A DNA stretch of 34,937 nucleotides, from positions 1-34,937 of the forward strand of contig JBBQAN010000027.1 in the NCBI GenBank assembly GCA_038316385.1, written 5' to 3'. The first letter of the stretch is position 1; every line of letters begins with the position of its first letter. Position numbers and translations under genes: made by a program. The DNA is from SZAS-103 sp038316385 (lineage in GTDB: Bacteria > Pseudomonadota > Gammaproteobacteria > Xanthomonadales > Xanthomonadaceae). Below are positions 26,410-34,937 of the stretch, in pieces. The notes beneath the pieces were generated by a model. It saw nothing but the letters and a program-made list of their open reading frames with translations, did no database searches and had not been told where the DNA came from.

Positions 26410-27333
26410 TTACCGACTACGCAAAACTGCCAACTCCCCAAGCGTCAACAGTTCAGCCCCAGCCAAACCCATTGGCGCCAGCGTCTCCCGCATCGTCTCG
26501 CCTAGTTCGCCAAGCAATTTGCGCGAACCATCGACCCCCAACAGCGCTGGATAGGTGGACTTGGATTGCGCGGCGTCCTTGCCGGCAGTCTTGCCCAGCG
26601 CAGCCGAATCACCCTCGACATCGAGAATGTCGTCGCGGATCTGGAATGCTAGGCCCAGCGCTTGCGCGTATGCATCAAGCCGTTGCAACACGCGATCGCT
26701 CGCGCTCGCGCACAACGCGCCCATGCGCACGGATGCGCGGATAAGGGCTCCCGTCTTGAGGGAGTGCATGCGTTCGAGTTCAAGTAGTGACTGCACGCTG
26801 CCGGTCGCGGCCAAGTCGAGCGCCTGGCCGCCGCACATACCGGAGGTTCCGCTCGCGTCGGCGAGCGTCGCGATCAGCGCAATGCGCAGTTCGGCATCGC
26901 AATCGGCCGCTACCAGCACTTCGAACGCGAGCGTCTGCAAGGCGTCGCCGACGAGGATGGCGGTCGCCTCATCGAAAGCGACGTGCACGGTCGCGCGACC
27001 TCGACGCAGTGCATCGTCGTCCATCGCCGGCAGGTCGTCGTGCACCAGGGAATACGCGTGCACGAGTTCGACCGCAACAGCGGGCGCGTCGAGGATCGCT
27101 TCATGAAATCCGCAAGCCGCGCCGGCTGCGAATACGAGTTGCGGCCGGATGCGTTTGCCGTCGCCGAGGACGGCGTAACGCATTGCTGTGTGCAGGCGCC
27201 GTGGAGTCGCTGCCTGGTCGGGCAAGGCACGGTCCAGCGCAGTCTCGAGTCGTGCGATGCGCCGCGCGAATACGTCGTTGCTCGTCGAGGCGACAATCGG
27301 TTTCGCTTCCGCCAACTGTGCGTCAGTCGACAT
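26410..27333 (-). CDS. ispA: Farnesyl diphosphate synthase (short-chain polyprenyl synthase)
   Basis: Condenses isopentenyl diphosphate with dimethylallyl and geranyl diphosphates to make C15 farnesyl diphosphate in the cytoplasm. The 307-residue product has the first aspartate-rich motif DDLPAMD (99-105) and the second, DDILD (234-238), plus GDGKRIRP near residue 57, the substrate-binding LVHDDLPAMDDD and GGQALDLA. The aromatic residue before the first motif (YSLVHDD) fits a short-chain product. The ATG at 27333 overlaps the end of xseB by 11 bp, so the two are translationally coupled. In many gammaproteobacteria dxs follows ispA; here the next gene is convergent and unrelated. Confidence 0.95.
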   Translation of the reverse strand: MSTDAQLAEAKPIVASTSNDVFARRIARLETALDRALPDQAATPRRLHTAMRYAVLGDGKRIRPQLVFAAGAACGFHEAILDAPAVAVELVHAYSLVHDDLPAMDDDALRRGRATVHVAFDEATAILVGDALQTLAFEVLVAADCDAELRIALIATLADASGTSGMCGGQALDLAATGSVQSLLELERMHSLKTGALIRASVRMGALCASASDRVLQRLDAYAQALGLAFQIRDDILDVEGDSAALGKTAGKDAAQSKSTYPALLGVDGSRKLLGELGETMRETLAPMGLAGAELLTLGELAVLRSR

Positions 27334-27592
27334 CGGGTGCGAAATGTTCGGCGCGATCCGGATCGCCCAGGTCGCTGAGCAATTTCACCCGCAGCTCGGC
27401 CTGTTGCAGTGCGCCCTGGCATTCACGATACAGCGCGACGCCGCGCTCGTAGGCGCCGAGCGATTCGTCCAGCGACATCTCGCCTTTTTCCATGCGCTGC
27501 ACGAGTTGCTCGAGTTCGTCGAGCGAGCGTTCAAAGCCGGCGACCACGGAGGGCGTCGGTTCAATCGCTGACTGGTTGGACTTCTTTGTCAT
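27323..27592 (-). CDS. xseB: Exodeoxyribonuclease VII small subunit
   Basis: Small subunit of exonuclease VII, which degrades single-stranded DNA to oligonucleotides. It is 89 residues from ATG 27592 (MTKKSNQSAIE). The core FERSLDELEQLVQRMEKGEM, SLDESLGAYERGVALYRECQ and the following LQQAE are the family signature of a two-helix protein. An upstream in-frame start at 27628 would reach into tilS and is unlikely. It lies 32 bp after tilS and overlaps ispA by 11 bp. The large subunit xseA is not in the window. Confidence 0.95.
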   Translation of the reverse strand: MTKKSNQSAIEPTPSVVAGFERSLDELEQLVQRMEKGEMSLDESLGAYERGVALYRECQGALQQAELRVKLLSDLGDPDRAEHFAPDVD

Positions 27593-27624
27593 GGCGCGCA
27601 GTGTGTGGCCGAGCGCGCAAACGG

Positions 27625-28929
27625 TCAATCGGGTGTGTCCCTGTCATTTGCATGCCAAAGCAGGTGCGCTGCGTGGGCTCGCAGCCACGCGTCCATCCGC
27701 GCCGACAGCACGCGGTCCCCGGCCGCGAGTAACTCACCATCGCCGGCGAATAACAGTGGCATCCGCGCGCGCGTCCACGGCGGCACGTCGCGCTCCTGCA
27801 GCACATGCTTGAGCGCATGGCTGTGCGCGCGGCCGATCAGATGAATGCGCTCTCCGCCTTGACGCATGCGCACCGTCACCGGCATGTCGAAGCGTTCGGT
27901 ACCGCGCAGTTCGATCCGCGCTCCATCGGGCAATTGCAACGCCGCGGTTCCATCCCAGCGCGCGCTCCAGTCCGTCGGCACCGGCACGGATGGATGCATC
28001 GCCTGCAAGCCATCGCGCCAGCGATGGACGACGACATCCGCCCACGCCACGCATGCATCGCCATCGGCGCGCGCATGCAGCAGGTCGCGTTCGATCGCGG
28101 CAAGGATGCTTGAAGTCGGTGCTGGAAATCCTTGGCGCGCCAGCCACAATCGCAGCAGTCGGGCGCGATGCGCATGCCGATGCGCAAGCAGTCCGGTCAG
28201 CGACAACACACCGGTCGCGCCCTGCAGCGCATCGAGTTGCTTCGCGGTCGTTTCAGCCAGCAAATGCGATTGCTCGGCGAGAAGAGCGGCGCTGTGCGCA
28301 AGGCTGCGTTTAGCGTGAGGCCAGCGTTCGGCAAGCAACGGCAGTACCCGATGACGCAGGAAATTACGGTCGTAGCGCGTCTCGTTATTGGATGGATCTT
28401 CGATCCAGGGTAGCGCATGCGCCGTCGCATACTGCTGCAGTGTTGTGCGCGGCACGTCCAGCAAAGGCCGCCACAGATGCAGGGTTTGCATTCGTGAACG
28501 TCGCCGCATTGCCGCAAGGCCGTCTCCGCCGGCACCGCGCAGCAGCCGCAGCAGAATGGTTTCGGCTTGATCGTCGCGGTGATGCGCGAGTGCGAGCATG
28601 TCGTCTGTATTCAATGCAGAGCGAAATGCAGCCAGCCGCGCCACGCGCGCTGCGCCTTCCGGGCCGCGACCGCCCGCAAGATCGACTTGCACGCGCACAA
28701 CGCGCAATGGCACATCGAAATCGGCGCAAACACGTTCGCAATGCGCAGCCCAGCGGTCGGCTTCTGGATGCAATCCGTGGTGCACGTGGACAGCTTGCAA
28801 GCCTTGCGCTCGCGCAGCCACCGACAAGGTGAGCGCATGCAGCAATACAGTCGAATCCATTCCGCCACTGAAGCCGACCACAATCGGCGCTTCAGGCAGC
28901 GGCAGCAAGGCCCGCCCGATAGCGTCCAC
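27625..28929 (-). CDS. tilS: tRNA(Ile)-lysidine synthetase
   Basis: Adds lysine to C34 of the CAU-anticodon isoleucine tRNA, switching its decoding to AUA. The PP-loop ATP-binding motif SGGMDS is at residues 21-26 when translation starts at GTG 28929 (434 residues). Other family blocks are VHVHHGLHPEADRWAAHCE, LALAHHRDDQAETILLRLLR (followed by GAGGDGL) and IEDPSNNETRYDRNFLRHRV. The C-terminal substrate-binding domain (GGERIHLIGRAHSHALKHVL) is complete. GTG 28929 lies 5 bp after the kbl stop; an ATG at 28989 would overlap kbl by about 55 bp. The GTG places the PP-loop where the family has it, but it lacks a strong ribosome site, so the start is moderately sure. Confidence 0.93.
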   Translation of the reverse strand: MDAIGRALLPLPEAPIVVGFSGGMDSTVLLHALTLSVAARAQGLQAVHVHHGLHPEADRWAAHCERVCADFDVPLRVVRVQVDLAGGRGPEGAARVARLAAFRSALNTDDMLALAHHRDDQAETILLRLLRGAGGDGLAAMRRRSRMQTLHLWRPLLDVPRTTLQQYATAHALPWIEDPSNNETRYDRNFLRHRVLPLLAERWPHAKRSLAHSAALLAEQSHLLAETTAKQLDALQGATGVLSLTGLLAHRHAHRARLLRLWLARQGFPAPTSSILAAIERDLLHARADGDACVAWADVVVHRWRDGLQAMHPSVPVPTDWSARWDGTAALQLPDGARIELRGTERFDMPVTVRMRQGGERIHLIGRAHSHALKHVLQERDVPPWTRARMPLLFAGDGELLAAGDRVLSARMDAWLRAHAAHLLWHANDRDTPD

Positions 28930-28934
28930 GCAGG

Positions 28935-30128
28935 TCAGTTCTTGATGACGTCGAGCTCGCGGCCGATGCGCGTGAACGCATCGATGCAACGGTCGAGGTG
29001 GTCGCGGGTGTGGGCGGCGCTGATCTGGGTGCGGATGCGGGCTTGGCCTTTCGGCACAACCGGGAAGAAGAAACCGATCGCGTAGATTCCTTCCTCCAGC
29101 AATCGCTGCGCAAACTTCTGCGCGAGCGGCGCGTCGTACAACATCACCGGACTGATCGGGTGCACACCTGGCTTCACGTCAAAACCCGCCGCGGTCATGC
29201 GTTCGCGAAAGTAACGCGTATTCTCGACGAGTTTTTCGCGCAAGTCGCCCGCCCAAGCGAGCATGTCGAATGCCTTGATGCCGGCAGCGACAACATGCGG
29301 CGGAAGTGAGTTGGAAAAAAGATAAGGACGCGAACGCTGGCGCAGCATTTCGATGACTTCACGTTTGCCCGTGGTGAATCCGCCAAGCGCGCCGCCCATC
29401 GCCTTGCCAAGCGTGCCGGTGATGATGTCGATCTTGTCGAGGCAACCCTTCACTTCGGCCGAACCGCGTCCTGTCGCGCCGAGGAATCCGGTGGCGTGGC
29501 ATTCGTCGATATGCACCAGCGCGCCGTATTTCGCGGCCAGCGCAGTGATCTGATCCAGCGGCGCAATGAAACCATCCATCGAGAACACGCCGTCGGTGGA
29601 GAGCAATTTGGTGCGCGCGCCGGCCGCGTCGGCGGCTTGCAACTGCGCTTCCAGATCGGCCATGTCGCAGTTCGCATAACGGTAACGTTTTGCCTTGCAC
29701 AGGCGCACCCCATCGATGATCGAGGCGTGGTTGAGCGCATCGGAAATGATCGCGTCGTCTTCCTGCAACAACGGCTCGTAGAGGCCGCCGTTGGCATCGA
29801 AGCACGCGGCATAGAGGATCGTGTCTTCCTTGCCGAAAAATGTGGCGATAGTGGCTTCGAGCTGCTTGTGCAAGTCCTGCGTGCCGCAGATGAAACGCAC
29901 CGAGGCCATGCCGAAACCGTGGCTGTCGAGCGCAGCTTTCGCGGCGGCGATGATGTCCGGATGGTCGGCGAGACCAAGGTAGTTGTTGGCGCAGAAATTG
30001 AGCACCTTGCGGCCATCGGCGAGTTCGATTTCGGCCGATTGTGGCGAGGCGATCACGCGCTCGGACTTGAACAATCCCTGCGCGCGAATGGATTCAAGTT
30101 CGTCGGCGTAGCGTTGAGTCAGGCTCAT
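28935..30128 (-). CDS. kbl: 2-amino-3-ketobutyrate CoA ligase (glycine C-acetyltransferase)
   Basis: PLP enzyme that cleaves 2-amino-3-ketobutyrate with CoA to glycine and acetyl-CoA, the second step of threonine degradation. The product is 397 residues, against 398 in E. coli. Seen are NFCANNYLGLADHP (about 44-57), SVRFICGTQDLHKQLE, DECHATGFLGATGRG (208-222) and the PLP lysine K242 in GTLGKAMGGALGG. QRSRPYLFSNSLPP is the usual block. ATG 30128 is 4 bp after the tdh stop, so tdh and kbl form an operon as in E. coli, here in the order tdh-kbl. Confidence 0.97.
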   Translation of the reverse strand: MSLTQRYADELESIRAQGLFKSERVIASPQSAEIELADGRKVLNFCANNYLGLADHPDIIAAAKAALDSHGFGMASVRFICGTQDLHKQLEATIATFFGKEDTILYAACFDANGGLYEPLLQEDDAIISDALNHASIIDGVRLCKAKRYRYANCDMADLEAQLQAADAAGARTKLLSTDGVFSMDGFIAPLDQITALAAKYGALVHIDECHATGFLGATGRGSAEVKGCLDKIDIITGTLGKAMGGALGGFTTGKREVIEMLRQRSRPYLFSNSLPPHVVAAGIKAFDMLAWAGDLREKLVENTRYFRERMTAAGFDVKPGVHPISPVMLYDAPLAQKFAQRLLEEGIYAIGFFFPVVPKGQARIRTQISAAHTRDHLDRCIDAFTRIGRELDVIKN

Positions 30129-30132
30129 TTCA

Positions 30133-31155
30133 TCAATTCCAGCTGCAAACGACCTTGCCGCAATTCCCCGACGCCATCAGGTCGAAGCCGCGCTGAAAAT
30201 CATCGATCGCGACCTGATGCGTCAGCACTTTCTGCAACGGGAAACCGGTCAACACGAGCTGTGTCATCTTGTACCAGGTCTCGTACATGCGACGGCCGTA
30301 AATGCCGTGCATCGTGAGGCCCTTGAAGATCACCTTCTCCCAGTCGATACCCGCGCCGTTCGGGAGCAGGCCGAGCAGGGCAACCTTGCCGCCGTTGTAC
30401 ATCGCGCCGAGCATGTCGTTGAATGCGTGCGGATTGCCGCTCATCTCCAGGGCGACGTCGAAGCCTTCCATGTGCAGTTCGGCCATGGTGTCCTTCAGCG
30501 ATTGCTTGGACACGTTCACCACCCGCGTTGCGCCCATGTCGGCGGCGAGCTTCAGGCGGTAGTCGTTGACATCGGTCACCACGACGTTGCGCGCCCCGAT
30601 CCACTTGCAGATACCGGCGGCGATGATGCCGATCGGGCCGGCGCCGGTGATCAGCACGTCCTCGCCGACCACGTCGAACTCCAGCGCGCAATGCGCGGCG
30701 TTTCCGAACGGATCGAAGAATGCAGCGAGCTCGGACGGAATCTGATCCGGGATCGGCCACAAGTTAGTCGCCGGCATCACGATGTATTCGGCGAACGCGC
30801 CGTTACGATTCACGCCGATACCGATCGTGTTCGGGCACAGGTGCTGTTTGCCCGCGCGACAATTGCGGCAATGTCCGCAGACGATGTGGCCTTCGGCGGA
30901 TACGCGCTGGCCGAGCGAATAACCTGTCACGCCCGGGCCGATGTCGACAATACGGCCGACGAATTCATGGCCGATCACCAAGCCGGGTTTGATGACGCGC
31001 TGGCTCCACGCGTCCCACTTGTAGATGTGCAGGTCGGTGCCGCAGATCGCGGTTTTCTCGAGTTTGATCAGGACTTCATTCGCCCCGGCATCTGGAATCG
31101 GTACCTGTTCCATCCAGATACCTTCCTCGGGTTTACGCTTGACCAAGGCTTTCAT
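30133..31155 (-). CDS. tdh: L-threonine 3-dehydrogenase
   Basis: Zinc- and NAD-dependent enzyme oxidising threonine to 2-amino-3-ketobutyrate. From ATG 31155 the product has 340 residues, the family length. Catalytic zinc ligands are C38 (AICGTD), H63 and E64 (IGHEFVG). Structural zinc ligands are C93, C96, C99 and C107 in VCGHCRNCRAGKQHLC. The Rossmann GAGPIG is at about residue 171. Alternative in-frame starts at 31158, 31170 (ATG) and 31182 (TTG) add 1-9 residues (up to MDMPMSQQM); none has a clearly better ribosome site. It is the first gene of the tdh-kbl-tilS-xseB-ispA cluster and its promoter should lie just above 31155. Confidence 0.96.
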   Translation of the reverse strand: MKALVKRKPEEGIWMEQVPIPDAGANEVLIKLEKTAICGTDLHIYKWDAWSQRVIKPGLVIGHEFVGRIVDIGPGVTGYSLGQRVSAEGHIVCGHCRNCRAGKQHLCPNTIGIGVNRNGAFAEYIVMPATNLWPIPDQIPSELAAFFDPFGNAAHCALEFDVVGEDVLITGAGPIGIIAAGICKWIGARNVVVTDVNDYRLKLAADMGATRVVNVSKQSLKDTMAELHMEGFDVALEMSGNPHAFNDMLGAMYNGGKVALLGLLPNGAGIDWEKVIFKGLTMHGIYGRRMYETWYKMTQLVLTGFPLQKVLTHQVAIDDFQRGFDLMASGNCGKVVCSWN

Positions 31156-31477
31156 CATCTGCTGCGACATGGGCATGTCCAATGCGGCGTCTTGCCGCGT
31201 GCGAGCGGCAATTATACGCGTCAGGCCATCTGCGTCGTCCGCGTGCGGGCGCTTACCTGCGCTGCTGGCTTAACAACAATGCTGATTGATGGTCGCAGCT
31301 GACCCTTAGCTGACGGTAACGGACGGCGGCTTTGGAGGACCCCAGTTCGGGGGCGGTATCGTTGGTATCGACAAAGTGGCGCGAAGCAAACGTCGCCGAT
31401 CGCTTCCGGCTCTAACGGGGAAATGCCAAGCAGTTTTCGCAAACTGAGGCAGCAGTACGCCTTCACAAAAAGAATAA
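31156..31477. other. 322-bp region upstream of tdh, without a supported gene
   Basis: This stretch follows the serine hydrolase stop (minus) and precedes tdh (minus), so it must hold the tdh promoter. I could not assign it with confidence. A short minus frame with a proline-rich end (31306-31509) crosses from the hydrolase tail, but it starts at TTG and has no support. A small CCCC/GGGG hairpin is seen near 31340-31355 without a T-run. Confidence 0.5.
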
Positions 31478-32869
31478 TCATAGTTGCGACTGACGATGTA
31501 GAGCGGCAATGATCGCAGCGATCATGTTGCCCGTGCCTGTTCCGGTATTGATCGAGATGCCCATACGCACCACCACGAGATGCTCCGACGGCACGATGAC
31601 AACGTACTGGCCGAGCGCGCCGCGCGCGTAATACATGTCTTTGGGCAGCTGAGGCATGCCCCAGGGCGCATCCCATACTGGCACGCTGCCGGTGTTCACC
31701 AGATTGGTCCAGAAGCCGGCACCGTAGCCGGTCCGGAGCGTCTGCGAATGGCTGTAGGCGACCCAACCCTCGGGCAGAATGCGGTATCCGTCGATCACGC
31801 CGTGGTCGAGATACAGCTGCCCAAAGCGAGCGAAGTCGCGCGCCGATGCGTAGATATTGCTCGATCCGATCGGCGTACCGGTCGCATCGGTCTCAATCAC
31901 CGCATCGCGCATGCCCAATGGTGCGAACAGCTCTCGCCGCACGAAGCGTTCGGCATCGACCGCGTTACCGCCAGCCACATCACGGATCATCCGCGACAGC
32001 AGGACGTAGCTCAGGTTGCTGTAACCCCAGGCGGTGCCAGGTAGCCGGACGAGCGGTGTCCGCGCCGCATAGACGCCCATGTCGCGTTCTAGGAACAACA
32101 TGCGCGTCATCGGGCTGAGCGGGCCGTCGGTCTCGTCGAACGGCAGGCCGCTGTCCATCCGCAGCAGTTGGTCGATGGTGACTGCATTGTGCGGATCCGC
32201 CGGTGAACTCCACGCGGCGATTGGCGCGGGCTGATCCAGCTTCAACTTGCCCTGACGCACCAGGATGCCGATCAAGGCGTTGATCACCGATTTCGTCAGC
32301 GAGTGGGCATAGATCGGCGTGTCCGGCCCGTAACCTGGCGCGTAGCGTTCGGCGATCAACTGGCCTTCGTGCAGCACCACGACGGCTTTGGTTAGCCGTG
32401 GCTGAGCTGGATTCGACTCAGCGAAGGCCAGATCAAGCGCGTGGCGAATGGCCGGATCGGCAGATTCAACGACTTCGGTCTGCGGAAACGGGTTGGCGAT
32501 AGGCGTTGGTTTGAAGCCCGCAGCTTCGGGTACCGGGCCGTCGCCATGCATGAGCAAACAGCCCAGTCCTTCGCGGTACACGGCACGGGAGCCGAACGCG
32601 CCCAGCACCGAGGCGTGCACTTCGTGCTTGGCGCGATCGACGTTGTAATGGATCGCCCAGCCGATGCTGCGCATGACTGGTAATTGTTCCTCACGGAACA
32701 TCCGATCCGGATCAAGGTGCGAGACGAAGACCGTCGCGCACAGCGAGTGGCTGACCGAACCGGTGGCGACTCGGAAGAGATCCTTGCCCGCTGTACTAAT
32801 CCAGAAGGTCGCGACGAGTGCGACAGTGAACAGGATGCCGAGAACGATTTTCAATACGCGCTTAGCCAT
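31478..32869 (-). CDS. Membrane-anchored serine hydrolase (class C beta-lactamase/esterase-like)
   Basis: Product of 463 residues from ATG 32869 (MAKRVLKIVLGILFTVALVA), with one N-terminal membrane helix (about 5-26). The hydrolase domain has the nucleophile motif S190-L-T-K193 and the YSN triad element (283-285). The later ALGQYVVIVP segment may stand where the third KTG-like motif lies. GFWTNLVNTG and PEGWVAYS also fit beta-lactamase-superfamily hydrolases of the 6-aminohexanoate-dimer or esterase EstB type. An N-terminal domain of about 110 residues (HLDPDRMFREEQLPVMRSIG) precedes it. The catalytic domain is probably periplasmic. The substrate is unknown. A longer frame to 32998 has no ribosome site and would add charged residues before the membrane helix. 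Confidence 0.85.
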   Translation of the reverse strand: MAKRVLKIVLGILFTVALVATFWISTAGKDLFRVATGSVSHSLCATVFVSHLDPDRMFREEQLPVMRSIGWAIHYNVDRAKHEVHASVLGAFGSRAVYREGLGCLLMHGDGPVPEAAGFKPTPIANPFPQTEVVESADPAIRHALDLAFAESNPAQPRLTKAVVVLHEGQLIAERYAPGYGPDTPIYAHSLTKSVINALIGILVRQGKLKLDQPAPIAAWSSPADPHNAVTIDQLLRMDSGLPFDETDGPLSPMTRMLFLERDMGVYAARTPLVRLPGTAWGYSNLSYVLLSRMIRDVAGGNAVDAERFVRRELFAPLGMRDAVIETDATGTPIGSSNIYASARDFARFGQLYLDHGVIDGYRILPEGWVAYSHSQTLRTGYGAGFWTNLVNTGSVPVWDAPWGMPQLPKDMYYARGALGQYVVIVPSEHLVVVRMGISINTGTGTGNMIAAIIAALHRQSQL

Positions 32870-33210
32870 GCTGGTCTGCCGAATTCCGATGGACGATAGA
32901 AAGTCTAAGTTCCGTTTACCAGAACGCTGGTGCTTCTCGATGGCGTTGCATCCGCCCGGATTCTCCTCCATGGTCGGCCGGCGACCCGAAGATGTCATAC
33001 GCGAACGACGGCTTTCTGGAAACCTATAAACAGCGACGATCTTAAAAAGCAGCTCTCACGAGGGAGCGACCGCAGATCCGTGCTTATCGCCCTGTTGTGT
33101 GACGGACGGATCCACAGCTGATCTTGTTGGCCTGCGGTGCTCTGGGCTTTCGTGGCATGCTTCGTCGCTGGCGATACCGCCGGTTCAATGCCATTCACCT
33201 GAGCGAAGCC
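32870..33210. promoter_or_regulatory. 341-bp divergent region between serine hydrolase and TPR protein
   Basis: No supported gene is seen. It should contain the promoters of both divergent genes. An AT-rich patch (CTATAAA near 33029 and TTAAAA near 33042) stands out in otherwise GC-rich DNA and could hold -10 elements, but no convincing paired -35 was identified. No repeat or strong hairpin was found. Confidence 0.4.
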
Positions 33211-34937
33211 TTGACTGATAAACCCTCCTTCATCGCGGAGCTGAGACGTCGCAACGTGTTGCGTGCAGCGATGCTGTACATCGGTGCGGCATGGGCGTTG
33301 TCGCAGGGCGTGGCGCAGTTGCTGCCGGTGTTCGACTACCCGAACTGGGTGGTGCGCTGGTTTGTGATCGCAGCGATGATCGGGTTTCCGTTCGCGATGG
33401 TGTTGTCGTGGTTCTACGAATGGACGCCGCAGGGCATCCAGCGCGAGGGCGACGTCGCGACCGACGCATCCGTCACGCGCGAAACCGGCAAGAAAATGGA
33501 CCGCTGGATCATCGCGGTGCTGGCGATCGCAGTCGTGTTGTTGCTGGCCGACAAGTTCGTGCTGCACAAAGACGCTGGCGCCGGCGTAGCACTCGACAAG
33601 TCCATCGCAGTCATGCCGCTGCTCAACGAAAGCGGCGATCCGCAACAGGATTATTTCTCCGATGGCCTTTCGGAAGAATTGATCTCCGCGCTCGCGCAGG
33701 TGCACGATCTCAAGGTGATTGGCCGCAATTCGTCGTTCCAGTTTCGCGGCAGGCAGCAAAACGACACCGCCGCCATCGGCGTGAAGCTCGGCGTCGCGAC
33801 CTTGCTGGAAGGCACGGTGCGCAAGCAGGGAAACCAGATCCGCATCGTCACTTCGTTGATCAGGGCAAATGACGGTAGCCAGTTGTGGTCGCAGACGTAC
33901 GACCGCGAATTGAAGGACGTGTTTGCGGTCCAGAGCGACGTCGCCACGTCCGTGGCCAACGCATTGAAAATCACCCTGCTCGGCAAGGCGATCAAAGCCG
34001 CCGACCGGCCACCCAGCGGCAATCTCGATGCCTACGACGCGATGCTCAAGGGTGTGTCGCTGGCCGCGCATCGCAACAAGGTCGATTACCTGTTGGCCGT
34101 CGAACACTATCAGCAAGCGATCAAGCTCGACCCGAATTACGCCACGGCGTATGCGCGGCTGGCGATCGCACAGCAATGGTTCAACGATTGGGTGGCCGAT
34201 GGCGATGGACGCAAAATCGCGAGCGCGCAGGCGCGTGCGAACGCTACCAAGGCAGTCGAACTCGCACCGGATTCGGCCCTCGCACTGGGCGCGCTCGGTA
34301 TCAATCAGGCGTGGTCTGACTTCGACTATCCGTCGGCCGAAGAGACGCTGAAAAAGGCCGCTGCGCTGGATCCATCGAATCCGGAAATCCTTTACCAGCT
34401 CGCGGATGTGACCGCCTGCCTCGGCCGCCTCGATGAAGGCGTGGCGATGATGCGGAAGGTGTTGACGCTGGAACCGCTCAATGCGTCCTATCATTTTTAT
34501 ACTGGCCAGTTCCTGCTGGCGATGGGAAGCTTCGATGCGGCGCAAGCCGAACTCCAGCGCGCCGTCGACCTGCAGCCAAGTGCTGAAGCCTTCCGCATCT
34601 TTCTGACGATTGCGTTGCTCGAGCGCGGACAATCGGACCAGGCGCTGCAGGTCGCCAATGCCGAACCGCAGGATGCAAACCGTCGTTGGGCGCTTGCCGA
34701 AGTCCATTTTGCGCGCGGCGAAGATGCGCTGGGGCAATCCACACTGGAAGAGATGGTTCGCCTTGACGCGAGCTACGGTCCGACCCTCATCGCGACGGTC
34801 TATGCCACGCGAGGCAACAACGACCAAGCGTTTCTCTGGCTGAACCGTGCCCTCGAAGTTCGCGATCCCGGCGTCGCGAGCATCTACGAGCAGCCGTACC
34901 TCATCCCGAAACTCCGCAAGGATCCACGACTGGCGGT
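33211..34937 (+). CDS. Membrane protein with TolB-like domain and TPR repeats, 3' end missing
   Basis: The open frame runs to the window end (575 codons, no stop). The start is a TTG at 33211, giving MTDKPSFIAELRRRNVLRAA, the usual opening of this family; no in-frame ATG exists before 33271 and that one would cut into the first helix. Hydrophobic segments lie at about residues 20-40, 46-68 and 99-115. A TolB-like (COG5616-type) domain covers about 131-245: SIAVMPLLNESGD, then DYFSDGLSEELISALAQVHD and LKVIGRNSSFQFRG. TPR-like helical repeats follow from about 285 (AVEHYQQAIKLDPNYATAYA). Related proteins often carry an adenylate cyclase or DNA-binding domain at the N-terminus, which is absent here. 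A role in signalling or complex assembly is a guess. Confidence 0.85.
   Translation, partial: MTDKPSFIAELRRRNVLRAAMLYIGAAWALSQGVAQLLPVFDYPNWVVRWFVIAAMIGFPFAMVLSWFYEWTPQGIQREGDVATDASVTRETGKKMDRWIIAVLAIAVVLLLADKFVLHKDAGAGVALDKSIAVMPLLNESGDPQQDYFSDGLSEELISALAQVHDLKVIGRNSSFQFRGRQQNDTAAIGVKLGVATLLEGTVRKQGNQIRIVTSLIRANDGSQLWSQTYDRELKDVFAVQSDVATSVANALKITLLGKAIKAADRPPSGNLDAYDAMLKGVSLAAHRNKVDYLLAVEHYQQAIKLDPNYATAYARLAIAQQWFNDWVADGDGRKIASAQARANATKAVELAPDSALALGALGINQAWSDFDYPSAEETLKKAAALDPSNPEILYQLADVTACLGRLDEGVAMMRKVLTLEPLNASYHFYTGQFLLAMGSFDAAQAELQRAVDLQPSAEAFRIFLTIALLERGQSDQALQVANAEPQDANRRWALAEVHFARGEDALGQSTLEEMVRLDASYGPTLIATVYATRGNNDQAFLWLNRALEVRDPGVASIYEQPYLIPKLRKDPRLA

Noticed and set aside
31306..31509. 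Small minus-strand frame with a proline-rich C-terminus (IPPPNWGPPKPPS)
   Set aside because: It begins at a TTG inside the serine hydrolase gene and has no ribosome site or known homologue that I recognise. The proline-rich end is curious but unsupported.
32995..34827. Open frame of 610 codons on the minus strand
   Set aside because: It is antisense to the TolB-like/TPR gene, whose plus frame has clear domains. The composition (many Arg, His and Gln) is typical of a shadow frame in GC-rich coding DNA.

Overview
The window comes from a GC-rich gammaproteobacterium. The best guess is the order Xanthomonadales (Xanthomonadaceae or Rhodanobacteraceae type). This is inferred from close resemblance of the Tdh, Kbl, TldD and DUF1800/DUF1501 products to that group and from the conserved block maf-rng-yhdP-tldD; no database search was possible. 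I see no tRNA, rRNA, CRISPR array, transposase, integrase or phage gene. It reads as chromosomal backbone with one accessory-looking surface-protein locus.

Layout. (1) 1-552, minus: the N-terminal part of a sulfate-type ABC transporter ATPase (CysA-like), cut by the window edge. (2) 728-10296, plus: housekeeping block maf, rng, yhdP, tldD and pmbA/tldE, with darP lying antisense between the two TldD/TldE genes. (3) 10409-11265: two tandem paralogous DUF4870 membrane proteins separated by a clear intrinsic terminator. (4) 11364-14087: a DUF1800/DUF1501 pair; the DUF1501 gene carries a one-base frameshift. (5) 14396-15643, minus: a TIGR03032-like protein of unknown function. (6) 15778-24210: a 1752-residue autotransporter (minus) facing a 922-residue MalT-like LuxR regulator (plus) across a 405-bp gap with two inverted repeats. 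The passenger contains a 531-bp-period internal duplication. (7) 24383-26348: a small coiled-coil/HTH protein and a DUF2183 (App1-type) phosphatase-like protein. (8) 31155 down to 26410, minus: a tight cluster tdh-kbl-tilS-xseB-ispA joining threonine catabolism, tRNA-Ile lysidinylation, exonuclease VII and isoprenoid synthesis. (9) 31478-32869, minus: a membrane-anchored class-C-beta-lactamase-like serine hydrolase. (10) 33211 to the end, plus: a membrane protein with a TolB-like domain and TPR repeats, starting with TTG and cut by the window edge.

The parts that work together are TldD with TldE (one heteromeric protease), Tdh with Kbl (threonine to glycine plus acetyl-CoA), and DUF1800 with DUF1501 (recurrent partners of unknown role). 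The autotransporter and the adjacent MalT-like regulator are probably linked as well. That locus is the most promising place for undescribed biology. I found no clear evidence of a wholly new system.
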